NCBI RefSeq assembly: GCF_009730915.1
Contig: NC_052475.1
Location: forward strand, 25,233,016 to 25,297,015
Source of the DNA: Dioscorea cayenensis subsp. rotundata
Lineage: Eukaryota > Streptophyta > Magnoliopsida > Dioscoreales > Dioscoreaceae
Length of the DNA stretch: 64,000 nucleotides
Direction of reading: 5' to 3'
Below the pieces are notes generated by a model. The model saw nothing but the letters and a program-made list of their open reading frames with translations, was not told the DNA's origin and made no database searches. A program made the position numbers and the translations under genes. This document shows positions 46,143 to 58,190 of this stretch, one piece after another (the first letter of the stretch is position 1; the number at the start of each line of letters is the position of its first letter).

Positions 46143-49100
46143 TCAAACTTCCTCAAGTGTCCCTGTGTCAGCTCCAGCTTTTGGGATTGTCTCATCAACT
46201 TCAATCTGAGCTTCAGTATCTCCATTTTCCTTCTCAGCTAATTCTTTCTGGGCGAGTATTTCCTTAAGCTTTCTTAGTTCATATTCTTTCGCTTCTAGTT
46301 TATCTTGCAAAATGAAAACCTGAAATGTGGCATACATGAATGCGTCAGAAAATTAAATATCCGTAAAATAACCATAACATTACCGAAGGCCTAGCGACAG
46401 ATTTGTCTACAAAGAATTTTACCATTTCATTTGACCTCTCCACATCATTTGTTAGACCCTCCATATGCTTATATAGTCCTGCAAAGAGAAGAAAACAATC
46501 AAACCAGTCAGAGATGCACATCAACTATCATCTTCTTCAAGGTTTCTTAAAAGAATCAGTCTTCATGACAATTGAAGAACCGAGGAACATGCTTGAACAC
46601 AGAAAATCATCAAAACGAAAGAGCAAATGACTAACAAATAAATAAATAAATAATAGTTCAATAAAACATAAAAAACTGGCATCTGAGTAGGTATTTGGTC
46701 TATTCTGAAACCTTGTATAAAATTCATGATAAATCACACAATAAATCATGTAAAGATTTCACAGAAAAAAGTATCAGGCTTAGGGTTTATAATAAAAAAA
46801 AGCATGCCATGAGAACAAGCCGAAGTTAATAATTGTAGTGTAAAATGTAAATATCCCAAAAACAGAAAGAAGCGCTCGTTTATAGCATTGGATCCGTCCT
46901 AAGCTATGCCTACTTATATCACTGAATCTCAGTGAAGATAAATTGTGCAGCAAGAAGTGAATTAACAAAGTAGAGCAACAAAGTATGGAATTAAGTTTAC
47001 CTTCAAATTGACTCCTCAGTTCTGCATTTTGAGATTTTTGCATAGCAATTTTCATCCCCAACTCATGAATCTAGAAATCAGAAACACTTGTTAGTAACAA
47101 GCATGGATATAGAAGGAATAAGATATGCATGGATCACTTCCACACTATCCAATATCATTCCCAGTAATATGGTACAAAGTGCATGGACAGACCAAATATA
47201 TATACAGCAATACATCAACAAATATAGTAAGCCTTGGAAATAAAAATACCACGGAGCATAATAGGGAATGCAAAATAGGAAAATTTGGCAAAATGTGCTT
47301 TGAAGAATTTAATTCACTGGAGTAGAGAAAAAAGCTTTCTAAGTGTTATGTTTATGAATAAGCTTTTTTTTCAATGTTCACCTTTCCCTCAGATGCTACA
47401 GAACCAATCTCCTCATTTTCCTCCTGCAATGTTCTGCACTTGGCCATCAACAACTTTCCCAGCTTGCTAGAAGTGGTAAAGTTCATTGCTGAAACATTGT
47501 CCTGCAACTCTTTGATTTTTTTCTCTTTCTCCTCAACCAAATTCTGCCAAACAGTTAACAGGGTAAAAATTATTACAAACTTCAGATCAAACTCTTATCA
47601 CCAGATTATTTGCTGTGACTAAAGCACAAAGATGTAATCTCCCTTTGACGAAAAGGGAATCCAAACGCGCAACTAAGCAGATAATAGAACAAGACATGGA
47701 CGACTTCTTACACCAGCAACACACAGGATTCAAATTTCATCTATAAACAAGAACAATAACTTGACATTCAACTATTCAAGTAAAATGCATAGAATTACCT
47801 TCAATCGAGTGAACTCCTCATGTATGGCAGGATCAAGTAGTAATCTCCTCGTCTGTCATGGTAGACAGCAAAATGTTACAAAGTGCAATTAACATCCCAA
47901 CCCTCTAAAGGTGACATAAAATGATATCTATATATATCTCTTCAAAATTGCAACTTTCAGAAACATTAAGATGACCCGTCAATCGCATCTTGAAGAAAGG
48001 TCAGGAGGAGAAAAATAACATCATACTAAAGCTTTTTTACATTACCACGACCATAAATTAACCATATACACATCTGTTCAAGTGAAACTTACATTGCTTT
48101 TCTCAGATATATTCAAGTTTAACACCAACACAAAAATCTAAAGAGATAATCAGATATCATATGAGCAAATCCATGCCAAGATGATGATAAGGTCAGGCCA
48201 AAAAATTTTAGGAATATACTGAAGAAGGTATGTTAGTAAAGACATAGATGATGGAAATCTTTTTACGGATGATCTGAAATTTTTACACCCTTTTGCATTC
48301 TGTGCAGATACTAACATTCCTTGTAAGGGTAGGAAACTTTGACTAGCAGGCAGCATCAAAACTGCATGATTACTCAGGATTCTTAAAAATGCTATGGGTT
48401 CAATATGGCAATGTTTTCTCATAGTATCCAGAATACCTTCAACGTGGAAACGAGACTCAACCAAGATAAAGCTTTCCAAAATTAAATCACACAAGATCTA
48501 AGGTAATTGAATCATCATTCTCCAATTCCTTGGTATCCATAACCACCATCTACCTGACAAGGACCAAAGTGTGTGCCCTACTTGCAAGCATCAACTCTTT
48601 GCCAGTCACAAGTTCTATCCGAAAAAAATTACATTGAATGCATAAATGCAACACATATCTCTGTGAAAACATTTTACCAATGGCGTAGTCAACTGAAGAA
48701 TGACATAAACACATACAAGGACAGGACCAACATAACCTCATTGCTTCAATGTTTGCTACATAGTCATACAATAGTCATGATCCATAAGAATTTTAAACAT
48801 AAAGAACAGCAGCAACACACACACACACAAAATCATACCTGCATTGAGGGTGGTCTCAACTGTGTCCTCAGATCGCGAACTGCGGACTAGAATTTTACAA
48901 GGTAATGTCAAATAAAACATCTGAGGTAGTAACAAATAACATAAAATATCCCATGAGTACATGTACGCATTAAGTTTGCAGCAACAACTTTTATAGATGC
49001 TTGAGATCTTGAATGCTTTCAGATGCTTATAAAAATAATGTCTCTATCCTCCAAAATATTTAAATAATATAACTCTGCAAATGAGACAACAAATGAGCAT

Positions 49101-51795
49101 TTATCTGAAAACTTTTAGCGCTTATGCCATTAATCTATAACCCACTCCCTACCCAACAAAACAGACACCATAGAAATTGCCACCCAACATTATTGTCATC
49201 TGAATTGTAGCAAACAAAACTAAGGGAAAAACCACTCTCCAGTGACTTGTTATAGACTCGCACATAAAGACTGTTGGCAGAGCTGGTTATCTGGTTATAG
49301 AAGCGACCATAGGCTGATAGGCTCATACTTTAACATCTCTCTAAAATTATAGTCAAGAGTTTGTTGAGTTTCTCACAGATCAATGTCAGTATTCCTCTCT
49401 GTATCATTTCCTAAATCAAGTATTATCTATTCTCAGTTGCAAGTAGGCATGTAAAAATACCTTCAAATCTGCTATTTCTTGTTCCCGTTTTGCAAGTGTT
49501 ACTATGAAGGCAGCTTCCCTTTTCTTCGCTTTCTCAAGCTGACAAGTGGCGTAGTTCAGAAAATTCTATCAGTCTGACAATGATGTCATATACCATATAC
49601 AAAAATGGCAGAGTAACTCAACCTGTTCTTTTGAAGATTCATCTGAGGACTTCAGATTCTCAAGATATGCTACAACAGATTCAGGCTCTACAAAATCATA
49701 AGCAATGATCAACAATTCTAGACATATCTTGCCATAATATGCAATACCCATGAAAAATCAAGTAAAATAAACTTGAAGCTAAATAAACAACTACTGCAAA
49801 AGCTAAGTAAACAATGGTCTGACCTGGGGTTGTGCCTGAGGACATGGCTGGTCCATTCTGAAATGCGGAATGCCATCGTCGTATTTCTTTTCTTGCAGCT
49901 TCTAGTTCAACCTGAGAACAATATTACATGGTGAGTTGAGTTAAAATCTTCAGGAAACAATTGGAAATCATATTGTGGAACACAACAACAAGGTGTCCTA
50001 TGGAAAAGATGGCGGAAAGTGACTATAAGTGACTACCATCTTCAGTATAACCACTACTGCAAAGTAATAAGCGATGTGATGTCAAGAAAGAGAACAGGCA
50101 CCCTAGCAGCCAAAGGCATCCAACTCTTGGTCATGAAATTCTGCTTGCATGTTTTTTGTGGGCAATGAGATTGTCAACAACTATCATTATGTACAGAATT
50201 AATTCGATACATGGAATAGTCAAATCCAACAGTTAGCATCAAAAACAATGTTCAAAAGAACAGTACAGACCCCCAAAGGAATTTCATAGGGATCATGTAG
50301 CCGCATCTGATGTTATTGAAAGTGGTAAAAAACCCAAAATGATCCCCCAGTTGCCTCTGGTTTGGAATCTATTTCAATCAGAAGACAATACCTTCCACTT
50401 AAAAGACATCATTTCTTCTAACTTCAAGTTATTGGCATTGTTCATGCATGCATAATTTCTCTGACCAAATGGTGTTCCAGAATTCATTAAACCAAAAGCA
50501 ATTGCCCAACTTTCTATACACTTGTCTAGGCAAGCAAGTTCACCGATAAGGGCAGCTAAGGCATTCAAGATTAATTACTTTAAAACAAAGATACAGTTCA
50601 GAGGATGTTATATATTACAATATTCTCAAGCTAAAATTTGAAGAGAAGAACACATAAATGTTCCACAAAGCCTACTGCTCATAATGATGTAGTTACCTGC
50701 ACTAAAGATCTTAAGCAATGTAGACATCAGTGGTGCAAGAGTCAAAGGATGCAGAAGCTATGTAAGATACATCAACCAAAAAAAAAACTATTTATGACAC
50801 AAAAGGCTTGTCAAAGCAGTGCAAGAAGAACAAGCTAAATTACACTCACGAATATGATAATAACATGTTGTGAGAAAGTCAACCAAAAGAAAATAAAATG
50901 CCGCAATACCTGGCACGCATCGAGGCTGTCTTTGCAATTTTGTAGACTGAAAGAAGAAAAGGAAATATGTGTCACAAATCTCACCATGTAAGGAAAATGA
51001 CAAACACATCAAAATCAAGCAATATATGTTTCGTTATTAAGAATTAGTTTAGGTTGCAGACACCTTTCCCTGAGAGATAAAATCATCCCTGTGGCCGCAC
51101 CAGGTCCACTTTCTTCAATTTTTGATTTCCCCTTCAAGGTAAAAGAAAATTTTAGTTACTGATGATTACACTTTGCGTTTCCTCATATTTGCAACATGAA
51201 CAACTTTTATATTGAATTAAACACACATAACTCATACTTTCTTCAACACTACATGAAACAGGTACAAATGAGAAAGAAAAGAACAAACAGATTAGCGAAT
51301 ACGATATAAACAATCAACACGAAAGTAGAACATGCCCAAAGGAAATCTAAAAGCATGTTTTTTTTTTCTTATAGTCCCGCATAAAAGAGCGTTCCAGACA
51401 TTGTTCATAGCAGGGCATTGGTCCTAGCTTACCTTTCTGGGGCCAAGCTCATCTTCTTCATCATCCTCGACCTCTGCATAAGGCCTTTTATCACCTGGAA
51501 TCAAAGAAATGGCCCAAAAATTTGAATCAAATTGTTTAAGAAAAAAACGAAAACAAATCCTGGAACAAGAAAATTTAAGATAAAAAAAAAAAATCTAAAA
51601 ATTAAGAGAACCTGGACGTCTTCCACTGCTGTGACTCCCTGGTATATCACCTCCAAAATCATCTCCCTGAAACCACGAGAGATTAGGATCAAAAGAGAAA
51701 AGAATCTGGGAGACATAGAGAATTGAGATGAAGGGAAAGCGAAAAATGAAGGGATGAAAGAGACTTACAAAGTCGAGATTGGGAGAAGAAGCCAT
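46143..51795 (-). CDS. FIP37: FIP37, WTAP-type subunit of the m6A RNA methyltransferase complex (348 aa)
   Basis: FIP37 is the plant WTAP homologue that scaffolds MTA/MTB for N6-adenosine methylation of mRNA in nuclear speckles. Fourteen minus-strand exons run from 51769-51795 down to 46143-46319 and sum to 349 codons with no break; Arabidopsis FIP37 is 330 aa. Diagnostic stretches are TGMILSLRESLQNCKD, WHSAFQN, LLLDPAIHEEFTRLKNLVEE, KCRTLQEENEEIG and MQKSQNAELRSQFEGLYKHM. Almost all of the protein is coiled coil, as in WTAP. The N-terminus is acidic and Gly-rich (DFGDDFGGD); the C-terminal 45 residues are variable and acidic. Large AT-rich introns make up most of the 5.6-kb body. Confidence 0.96.
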
Positions 51796-52875
51796 TTGGG
51801 AATTGAATTTTCGAAACCCTAAAAAAAACCTCTGAAAGTCGCCCCTTTTCTCCCGGGTCCTGGGTGAGAGCCGAACGGCAGTGAACAGAACCGGGTCGGA
51901 TCTACTAGACAGCTGGACCCGATCCGATAACAATGATGACTGAGTGATTAAATTTTATGAGCAATATAAGTTAAACTTTTTTTTTTTTAGTTTTTCAGGG
52001 CTATATTGAGTTATCTTATTTATTATTTTTTCGTAAAAAATTATAATTATTTTTTCTTCGAGATTTTTTATGTTAAAGGATGAAAATGAGTGGTGAATGA
52101 AACATAATGTGTTAATGGAAAAGAAATGTAAAATAAAACAAAAAACAAAAAACACGAATAGTACAAGAGGCAAAGAACAAAAAAATACATTAAACTGATA
52201 ACAAACACTTACTTTTGATTGATAAATTTTTGCAATGTAGAGTGACTAATAGAGTTGCACATTTTCGATCAATTAAGTCCAACACACAATAACAACCAAG
52301 TGATTTATTTGTTTATAAGAGTTTTGTTAAAATTATTTATAAATGGTGAAATTTCAAATATATAGTGAGTGTATATTTTTTGGAAATGTGAGTAGCAATT
52401 GTGTACGAGTAATTCCAGCAGTCTATATGTGCATTGCATTCTCCGTCAAAACTTATACATGCTATTATTTTTTTAAATTGTTTAATTATTTATCTTGAAA
52501 AAAATTGGGTCCAATACACCTTACTCGACCAAACATTGACCGATTTAGTTTAAAGAGAAATGATCCCACACACACTTACGTGATAGTTACGATGGAAATT
52601 TAAAGATTTTTAAAATAAAAAATAATAATTTTTTAATATAATTACTGATCTATCGTATATTATATAATAAATAAAAATAAAATTTATAAACCATTCCGTG
52701 GCTGCGTGGCAGTTACCATCGAGCGAGATTATTTTTCTCGAGTTCATCATTTCATCTCATATCGCCCTCCTTCTGAACCGCCAAAGCGCCGCACACGATC
52801 CCTGCTATCTCTTCCCGTCTCCGTCTTCCATTCTGTCCTCTCTGATCTCCGAGGATCGTGCTGCTTCCGTCGCTC
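51796..52875. other. Divergent upstream region of FIP37 and the Tim17-family gene
   Basis: GC-richer at both ends near the two leaders, AT-rich between. I see no gene. Confidence 0.45.
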
Positions 52876-55108
52876 ATGGCGACACCGGAAAGCTCAGAGC
52901 CGGTTGAGTCATCCAAGGTACTAGATCCTCCTCTATTTTTTTCTTTCTTTTTTTTCCCCTCTTTCTTCAATTAAGGTTCTGGAATTTGTATGTTGAGGCA
53001 TTAGCAATGATATCTTTGATTCAGGAGAGTTCGAGAATGGCAGGGACTGTGAACTTGGGCGCAGCCACAGTAATGGGAGTTTTTGCTGGATTGCTATACG
53101 GAGGGAGCAAGGAGGCTACTGCTTCTGTCGTCAGTTCACTGTTTATTTATATTCCCTTTCTTAATTTATCTACTTACAGATCAAAGTTCGTCAATTGAAT
53201 GCTTCATTTGCTGTTGGTGTATGTCAGATGGATTTTATCAGTTTCATGTTTGATAAAGTGTTAATCTTGTTCTTCTTATTGATTTTTAATTGATTTGTTG
53301 AGTCAATCTTCTACTTGTTATATGGTGAATGTAGTGAACAAATGGTTTATAGATTGCTGTATTTGTTAGATGGTTTAGAACTTCTGTTTTCGAGCTATCT
53401 CGTGTATTGCTGCCACTTGGGTTTAGCATTCAAGTTGCAATTTGTTTGTATTTGTATTAGGGCTTTTCAAGGCATCTCTATTCTTGTTCTGCATCCTTCC
53501 CTTTAATTTTTTCCCCTGCTTGTTTAGGAAAGGTAGACTAGTTTTGAGGATTTATTAAGAGTTTGTTGTTTGGCAGAGCAAAGATGCAGAAGTGATGTTG
53601 AAGCTAGGGAGCACACCAGATAAGCGTGAACAGTACAGATTAATGAGAGATGCGATGGAGAAAAGGTTCATCCGAGTGGCTCGTGGTTCAATAGTTGGTG
53701 GTGTTCGCCTAGGAATGTTCACAGCTATATTTTATGGTTTACAAGATGTTCTGGCTGATACGCGAGGTGTACATGATGTGTTTAATGTGGCTGGAGCAGG
53801 ATCTGCAACTGCTGCGATGTTTGGCCTTATATGTGAGTAGCCGAACTTGCTATTGTTTTGCCTGATGTATTTAATTCAAAATCGATTTCCCTCTAGTTCA
53901 TTAGCCAACAAAAATTTCTCTTAAAAGTCTTTAAAATCGTTATCTTTCCACCATTATCTGAGAAATCTTTGTATGCTACTATGTCAAGCCATGTGGCTTG
54001 AATGCTCCTACTTTTTTTTTTTCCTTCGTCTGTAATGTGCCATCTGCTTTGAGTTGGTCATACGTCATAATTCACTAAATAGATTCTCTTTATTTTTTTT
54101 TTTGCCTGATCTCATAGCCTGAGATCAACACTGAAGTTCATTGCTAGTTTTCCATGATTCAGTTTCGTGTTGGAAAGGCTACCTTAGATTACATTTGAAA
54201 AAAAAATTGCTAATAAATTAATTAACTAGCAGCACAGCTTTTTTAATGACTATCAAGATAATTCCTTCTTTCAGTGCCAGGTTCTTTGATGTGGCGAGCC
54301 AGGAATGTGTTGCTTGGTTCTGCTCTTGGAGCAGGAATATGCTTCCCTCTCGGTAAATGCATTATTTTGATTTTCTTTTCTAATTGTTTACATGATTAAA
54401 TCCTCACTTTCCTTCTGATTTTCTTGATGAAAAAAAAAAATCTCAAATAAGTGCATGAACACACACACACACACACACACACAGGCTCACTTTACATTGT
54501 CTGGTGAGCATTTTTTTTTGGAAGATATCACTCTCGATAATGTTGACTAGGTGGAGGTTATATATGAGATATGCCCATTTCATTCACAGAAAGTTGGTCT
54601 TTACCTCAATGACCGTCAAATTTGAAGCTGCAAAAGTATATTAATGGCATTATGTGTCATCACATCTGATTATTGAACTGTATGTTAATTTTTTATTGGC
54701 TTAGCCTGAATTTGACCGGCCATAGTATATATATACTGTAAGGCTATAATGTATAATGTACATTATGTCCACTGTACCTTAGTAACAGTGATTAGTGCTG
54801 AGCTGAATATTTTTAGATATTTTATCGACAAAAAATTGTTCCAGCATTTCACTACCGTCCGAAGTTTACAGCACCTGATGGTAAAGTTAATTTCTCCTTT
54901 GTATTCCTTTAGGGTCAGCATCACCTATTTAATTTTCCCCAGTGGCAATTGATTTGCAGGTTGGCTACAATTGAAACTAATGGAGAAAGCAAATGAAGAG
55001 ATTTCAAATTCGAAATCCTTGTCTAATCCTAATGAGACTGAAGAAAGTAGTACTAGTAGCAGGGTTGGTGCAGCTATAGAGAGGCTTGAGATTAAAGCAC
55101 GGAAGTAA
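52876..55108 (+). CDS. Tim17/Tim22/Tim23 (PRAT) family membrane protein (209 aa)
   Basis: Five exons (52876-52917, 53025-53129, 53577-53832, 54275-54352, 54960-55108) give a clean 209-aa frame. The protein has four short hydrophobic segments with Gly-rich faces: AGTVNLGAATVMGVFAGLLYGG, then GSIVGGVRLGMFTAIFYGL, then VAGAGSATAAMFGLI, then NVLLGSALGAGICFPLG. The second and third frame a PRAT-type motif (R-x3-D-x6-AG). The family includes mitochondrial import channels, complex I-associated proteins and plastid OEP16 carriers. The first segment is written here in part; it is about 20 residues. I cannot tell which organelle it serves, and similarity to true TIM17/22/23 is modest. The C-terminus is soluble and Ser/Glu-rich. 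Confidence 0.82.
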
Positions 55109-56088
55109 CACTGTTTAATTTTTTTTTATGCTTGGTTTCACCACTCAGCTTGCACTTGGAAAAAATAATGGAGAGGAGTAAAACAGACATAAACCCTTCT
55201 GCCGGATGGCTTAATTGGTTGGTGATAGTCTGCGTTCTTCCTAAGTAAGAGTGTACTTCGAACTTCATGAGGAGTTCATTCAGTGGCTTCTTATCCTAAT
55301 TTATGCAGTAATGCTGATGTTGTGCCAAAATATCTTTGCGAATCCACAATAAGTTTTTGTGTTCTTAACATTTTATTTTGCAATTGAAATCATCCTCACT
55401 TTTCAGTAGAGAATGTAGGTATATTATTGTCTACATCACATATTGTACAATCTTATATTTCTTCAATATGAGTCAATGGAATTTAGAATATTTCATTTCT
55501 TGTATCTTTATTCAACTTTGGCTTGCTGATGGCACTGAAGTTAAAATGCTGATCATACGAATTATCAGAATGATCTGGTGACCCAGCAAAAGGGTTCCTT
55601 GGGGTTCAGGTAATATTGAGAACTATATATCAGAGCTAAGTAATTGATTTTGCCTTCTCAACCTTTATCTGTATTTCTTTTGATCATATAATATGTCAAA
55701 GCTAGATCTGGTAACTCACTTTTCATTGCTGAAATTGCAGCTATTTATTGAAATTGGAGACTAGATGAGTTGGCTGCCCCTTTTTGAACAGTTACCCAGA
55801 GCTTCACAAGATCTTCCGCAGTGTAAAATGGAGCCCTTTTTCACTTGTTGGCAAGGTATGGAATTTACTATTCTGCATAACGCCCACCAGCTTGTTAGTA
55901 CACACTCAGCACACAAAGCAAGCAAAGAACTCACTAAAGCACTCATTCTCTCACATGCCAAAAGGAAAAGGAAAAGAAACCCATAATTCATGAAACCTGC
56001 TCAAGGAAAGCACATATTCCCTCCACATTTAAAAAACCAACCACCATAGCTTTCCTCCTGTTCAAGGCCAGTCTCTTCTCAGCCAGCC
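55109..56088. other. Spacer with possible tRNA-derived element
   Basis: 3' UTR of the Tim17-family gene, then spacer. No credible gene. A putative tRNA-derived SINE head is listed separately at 55201-55266. Confidence 0.4.
55201..55266 (+). repeat. Possible tRNA-derived SINE head
   Basis: An A-box match (TGGCTTAATTGG, 55207-55218) is followed 36 bases later by a degenerate B box (ACTTCGAACTT, 55255-55265), the spacing of an internal pol III promoter. The region does not fold into a tRNA I recognise. No tail or flanking duplication was defined. Confidence 0.3.
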
Positions 56089-57298
56089 ATGATTCCTACC
56101 TTATCCCTGCTCCTTGCCTTCCTCACCTTCCAGATTTGGATAGAGCCGGTCACCAGTGATGTTCCAGTGAGCTTATGTCGGTCTTTCTGTGGCAATCTCA
56201 CCATAGACTACCCTTTCGCCCTCCGTCCAGGTTGTGGCCACCCAGGTTTCCGTGATCTTCTCTTCTGCATCAATGGCATGCTCATGCTCCACATCGCTTC
56301 TGGTTCATATCGTGTCCTAGACATAGACTATGCCTACAAGGGTCTCATTCTCCATGACCCTGGGATGTCTGACTGTTATTCCTTAATTCGCACAGCTAGT
56401 GGGAGTGGCAATGGTTTTATTGTAGAGCCATGGCGCGCACCATACCTTGAGCCAGCACCAGACAATGTGTTTATGCTACTGGGCTGCAGAGCTGAGTCCC
56501 CACTCTTTCAGGGATTCCCTGGCAGGCACCTTCCATGCCGCAACGTCTCTGGTATGGGCTGTGATGAGTACTACGCCTGCCCTGCCTGGGACTTCAAGCC
56601 TAGGGGTCGAGAATCTGTATATGGGTTGGAGAGCCCGCCTCCATGCTGCTCTGTGCCCTTTGGGGTGGTCCGGGCAATCAACCTTAGTCATCTTGGGTGT
56701 GAAGGATACAGCAGTGCTTACAGCCTTGCGCCACTGCGGCCTGAGGGTCCAGGAGTCTGGTCCTACGGCATTCGTGTGAGCTATTCTGTACCAGTGGACC
56801 ACAGTGATTTCTGCCGAGCGTGTCAGGCCACTGGTGGGCTCTGTGGGTTCGATGCTGCAACTCAAGGCAATATGTGTTTATGTGAAGGTTGGAATTCCAC
56901 ATCCAACTGTGATTCAGGCAAGTCTTTGGCCCTTAGTTGTTCCTTCACTTCCAGACAAACGGACTTGCTCTTTATGCATATATTATTAACAAACATAGAG
57001 TAAACTTGGCTAGCAGAGTTGAGATACATGGAACGGATGTTATTTTGACAGAGCTTGCACAATTGAAATGATGTTCTGTTTTTCGGTTTGCAGGGAAATC
57101 TTTGGCCATGAGCATGGAGCAGGCCTTATCTCCGGTGATTCTCTTTGGAGGTAAAGCTGTAGCATTAATAAAAATTGTTTGTTTTACCCTCTCTATATTA
57201 TGCATTGAATTGGCAAAGTTACAACACTCTGAAAGCCTTTGGTTTTCCATGCAGGGTTACTGATCTCCATTATCATGCAGATCTTCTCTCCAGTTTAA
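56089..57298 (+). CDS. GUB_WAK galacturonan-binding domain protein, membrane-anchored, no kinase (309 aa)
   Basis: Three exons (56089-56917, 57094-57150, 57255-57298) give 309 aa. The product has a signal peptide (MIPTLSLLLAFLTFQIW...), a Cys-rich GUB_WAK_bind domain starting CRSFCGNLTIDYPFAL with GCGHPGF, a WAK_assoc-like region with CGFDA and CLCEGWNSTSNCD, and a hydrophobic C-terminal tail (ALSPVILFGGLLISIIMQIF) that could anchor it by TM or GPI. These domains occur in wall-associated and LRK10-like receptor kinases, where they contact pectin. Here no kinase follows, so it resembles the stand-alone GUB_WAK proteins of plants. The first intron uses a GC donor (CAG|GCAAGT). If it is not spliced, the frame instead ends at 57003 with a different tail (304 aa). 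Wall sensing is inferred from the family. Confidence 0.8.
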
Positions 57299-58190
57299 AA
57301 TCCTATCTTTAGTAGTCCCCCATTCAATACCGTTTTGTGCTGCAGATAACACTATTGTACGTGTGCCAGTGTGCCGTTTTTGAGAATGAGACCTTAATTA
57401 AAGGAATATTCTGTTTCTAAAGAAAACCAACACTATGAGCATTACTAGTGGTTATTAGTTATTATTGCCATTGCTAAAAAAGTTGCAGGAACGTGAAGCC
57501 CTTTGCAAACAAAGTGCACCACTAAATCCAATGAAATCAGAGATGGTGGTGGCTTTTCTGATTCTTTGTTCTTTAAGTATCAATTAAGCTATACACTCTT
57601 GCTTCTCTTGTTTACCCCACCTGACTTAAACATCAGGATCATTTATAGATAATATATACATATTTGCATACATATATATTATAACAATAAAAATATATAT
57701 ATTCCCTGGTTTTTACGTGGTGTCTATGTTCACACGCCTACAATGGTTAATGGTGGATGAAAGTGGTGCAAGTGGGAGCATCAAACAAGAGTGTATTGGT
57801 AGAAATAAAAATGGCTTGATAAAAAGAAATCAATATATGGGACCAAGACCCCACTCAAGCTCTATGGTCCACATTAATACTGAATTATGAACACACTCAA
57901 GTCCAAAACTTATTTAAGTATACGTACACAATAATAGAGAGATAGCGGACAACGGCCAGAGTGTCAAGCACGTGAGAGATTGAAGAAATCCGAGAAAAAA
58001 GGAAGCACGTGTGGAAACATCACACGTGGCATACTCTAGGAATATCGAGGTGCAATTTAATAATTGGTTTAATTGTTATTATATTAATGAGGCAAAGCTT
58101 TCATCCATTTTTGCACATATAACCCACCCGTGACCCGCCTTCTTCAAATCCATTCATCCCATTTCTATCAACTTTGTTTTTCGAGCGGCA
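57299..58190. other. Upstream region of the ATP-citrate lyase gene
   Basis: AT-rich spacer with (TA) runs near 57640-57705. CACGTG and CACGTGT motifs near 57969, 58006 and 58024 are G-box-like. I see no gene. Confidence 0.4.
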
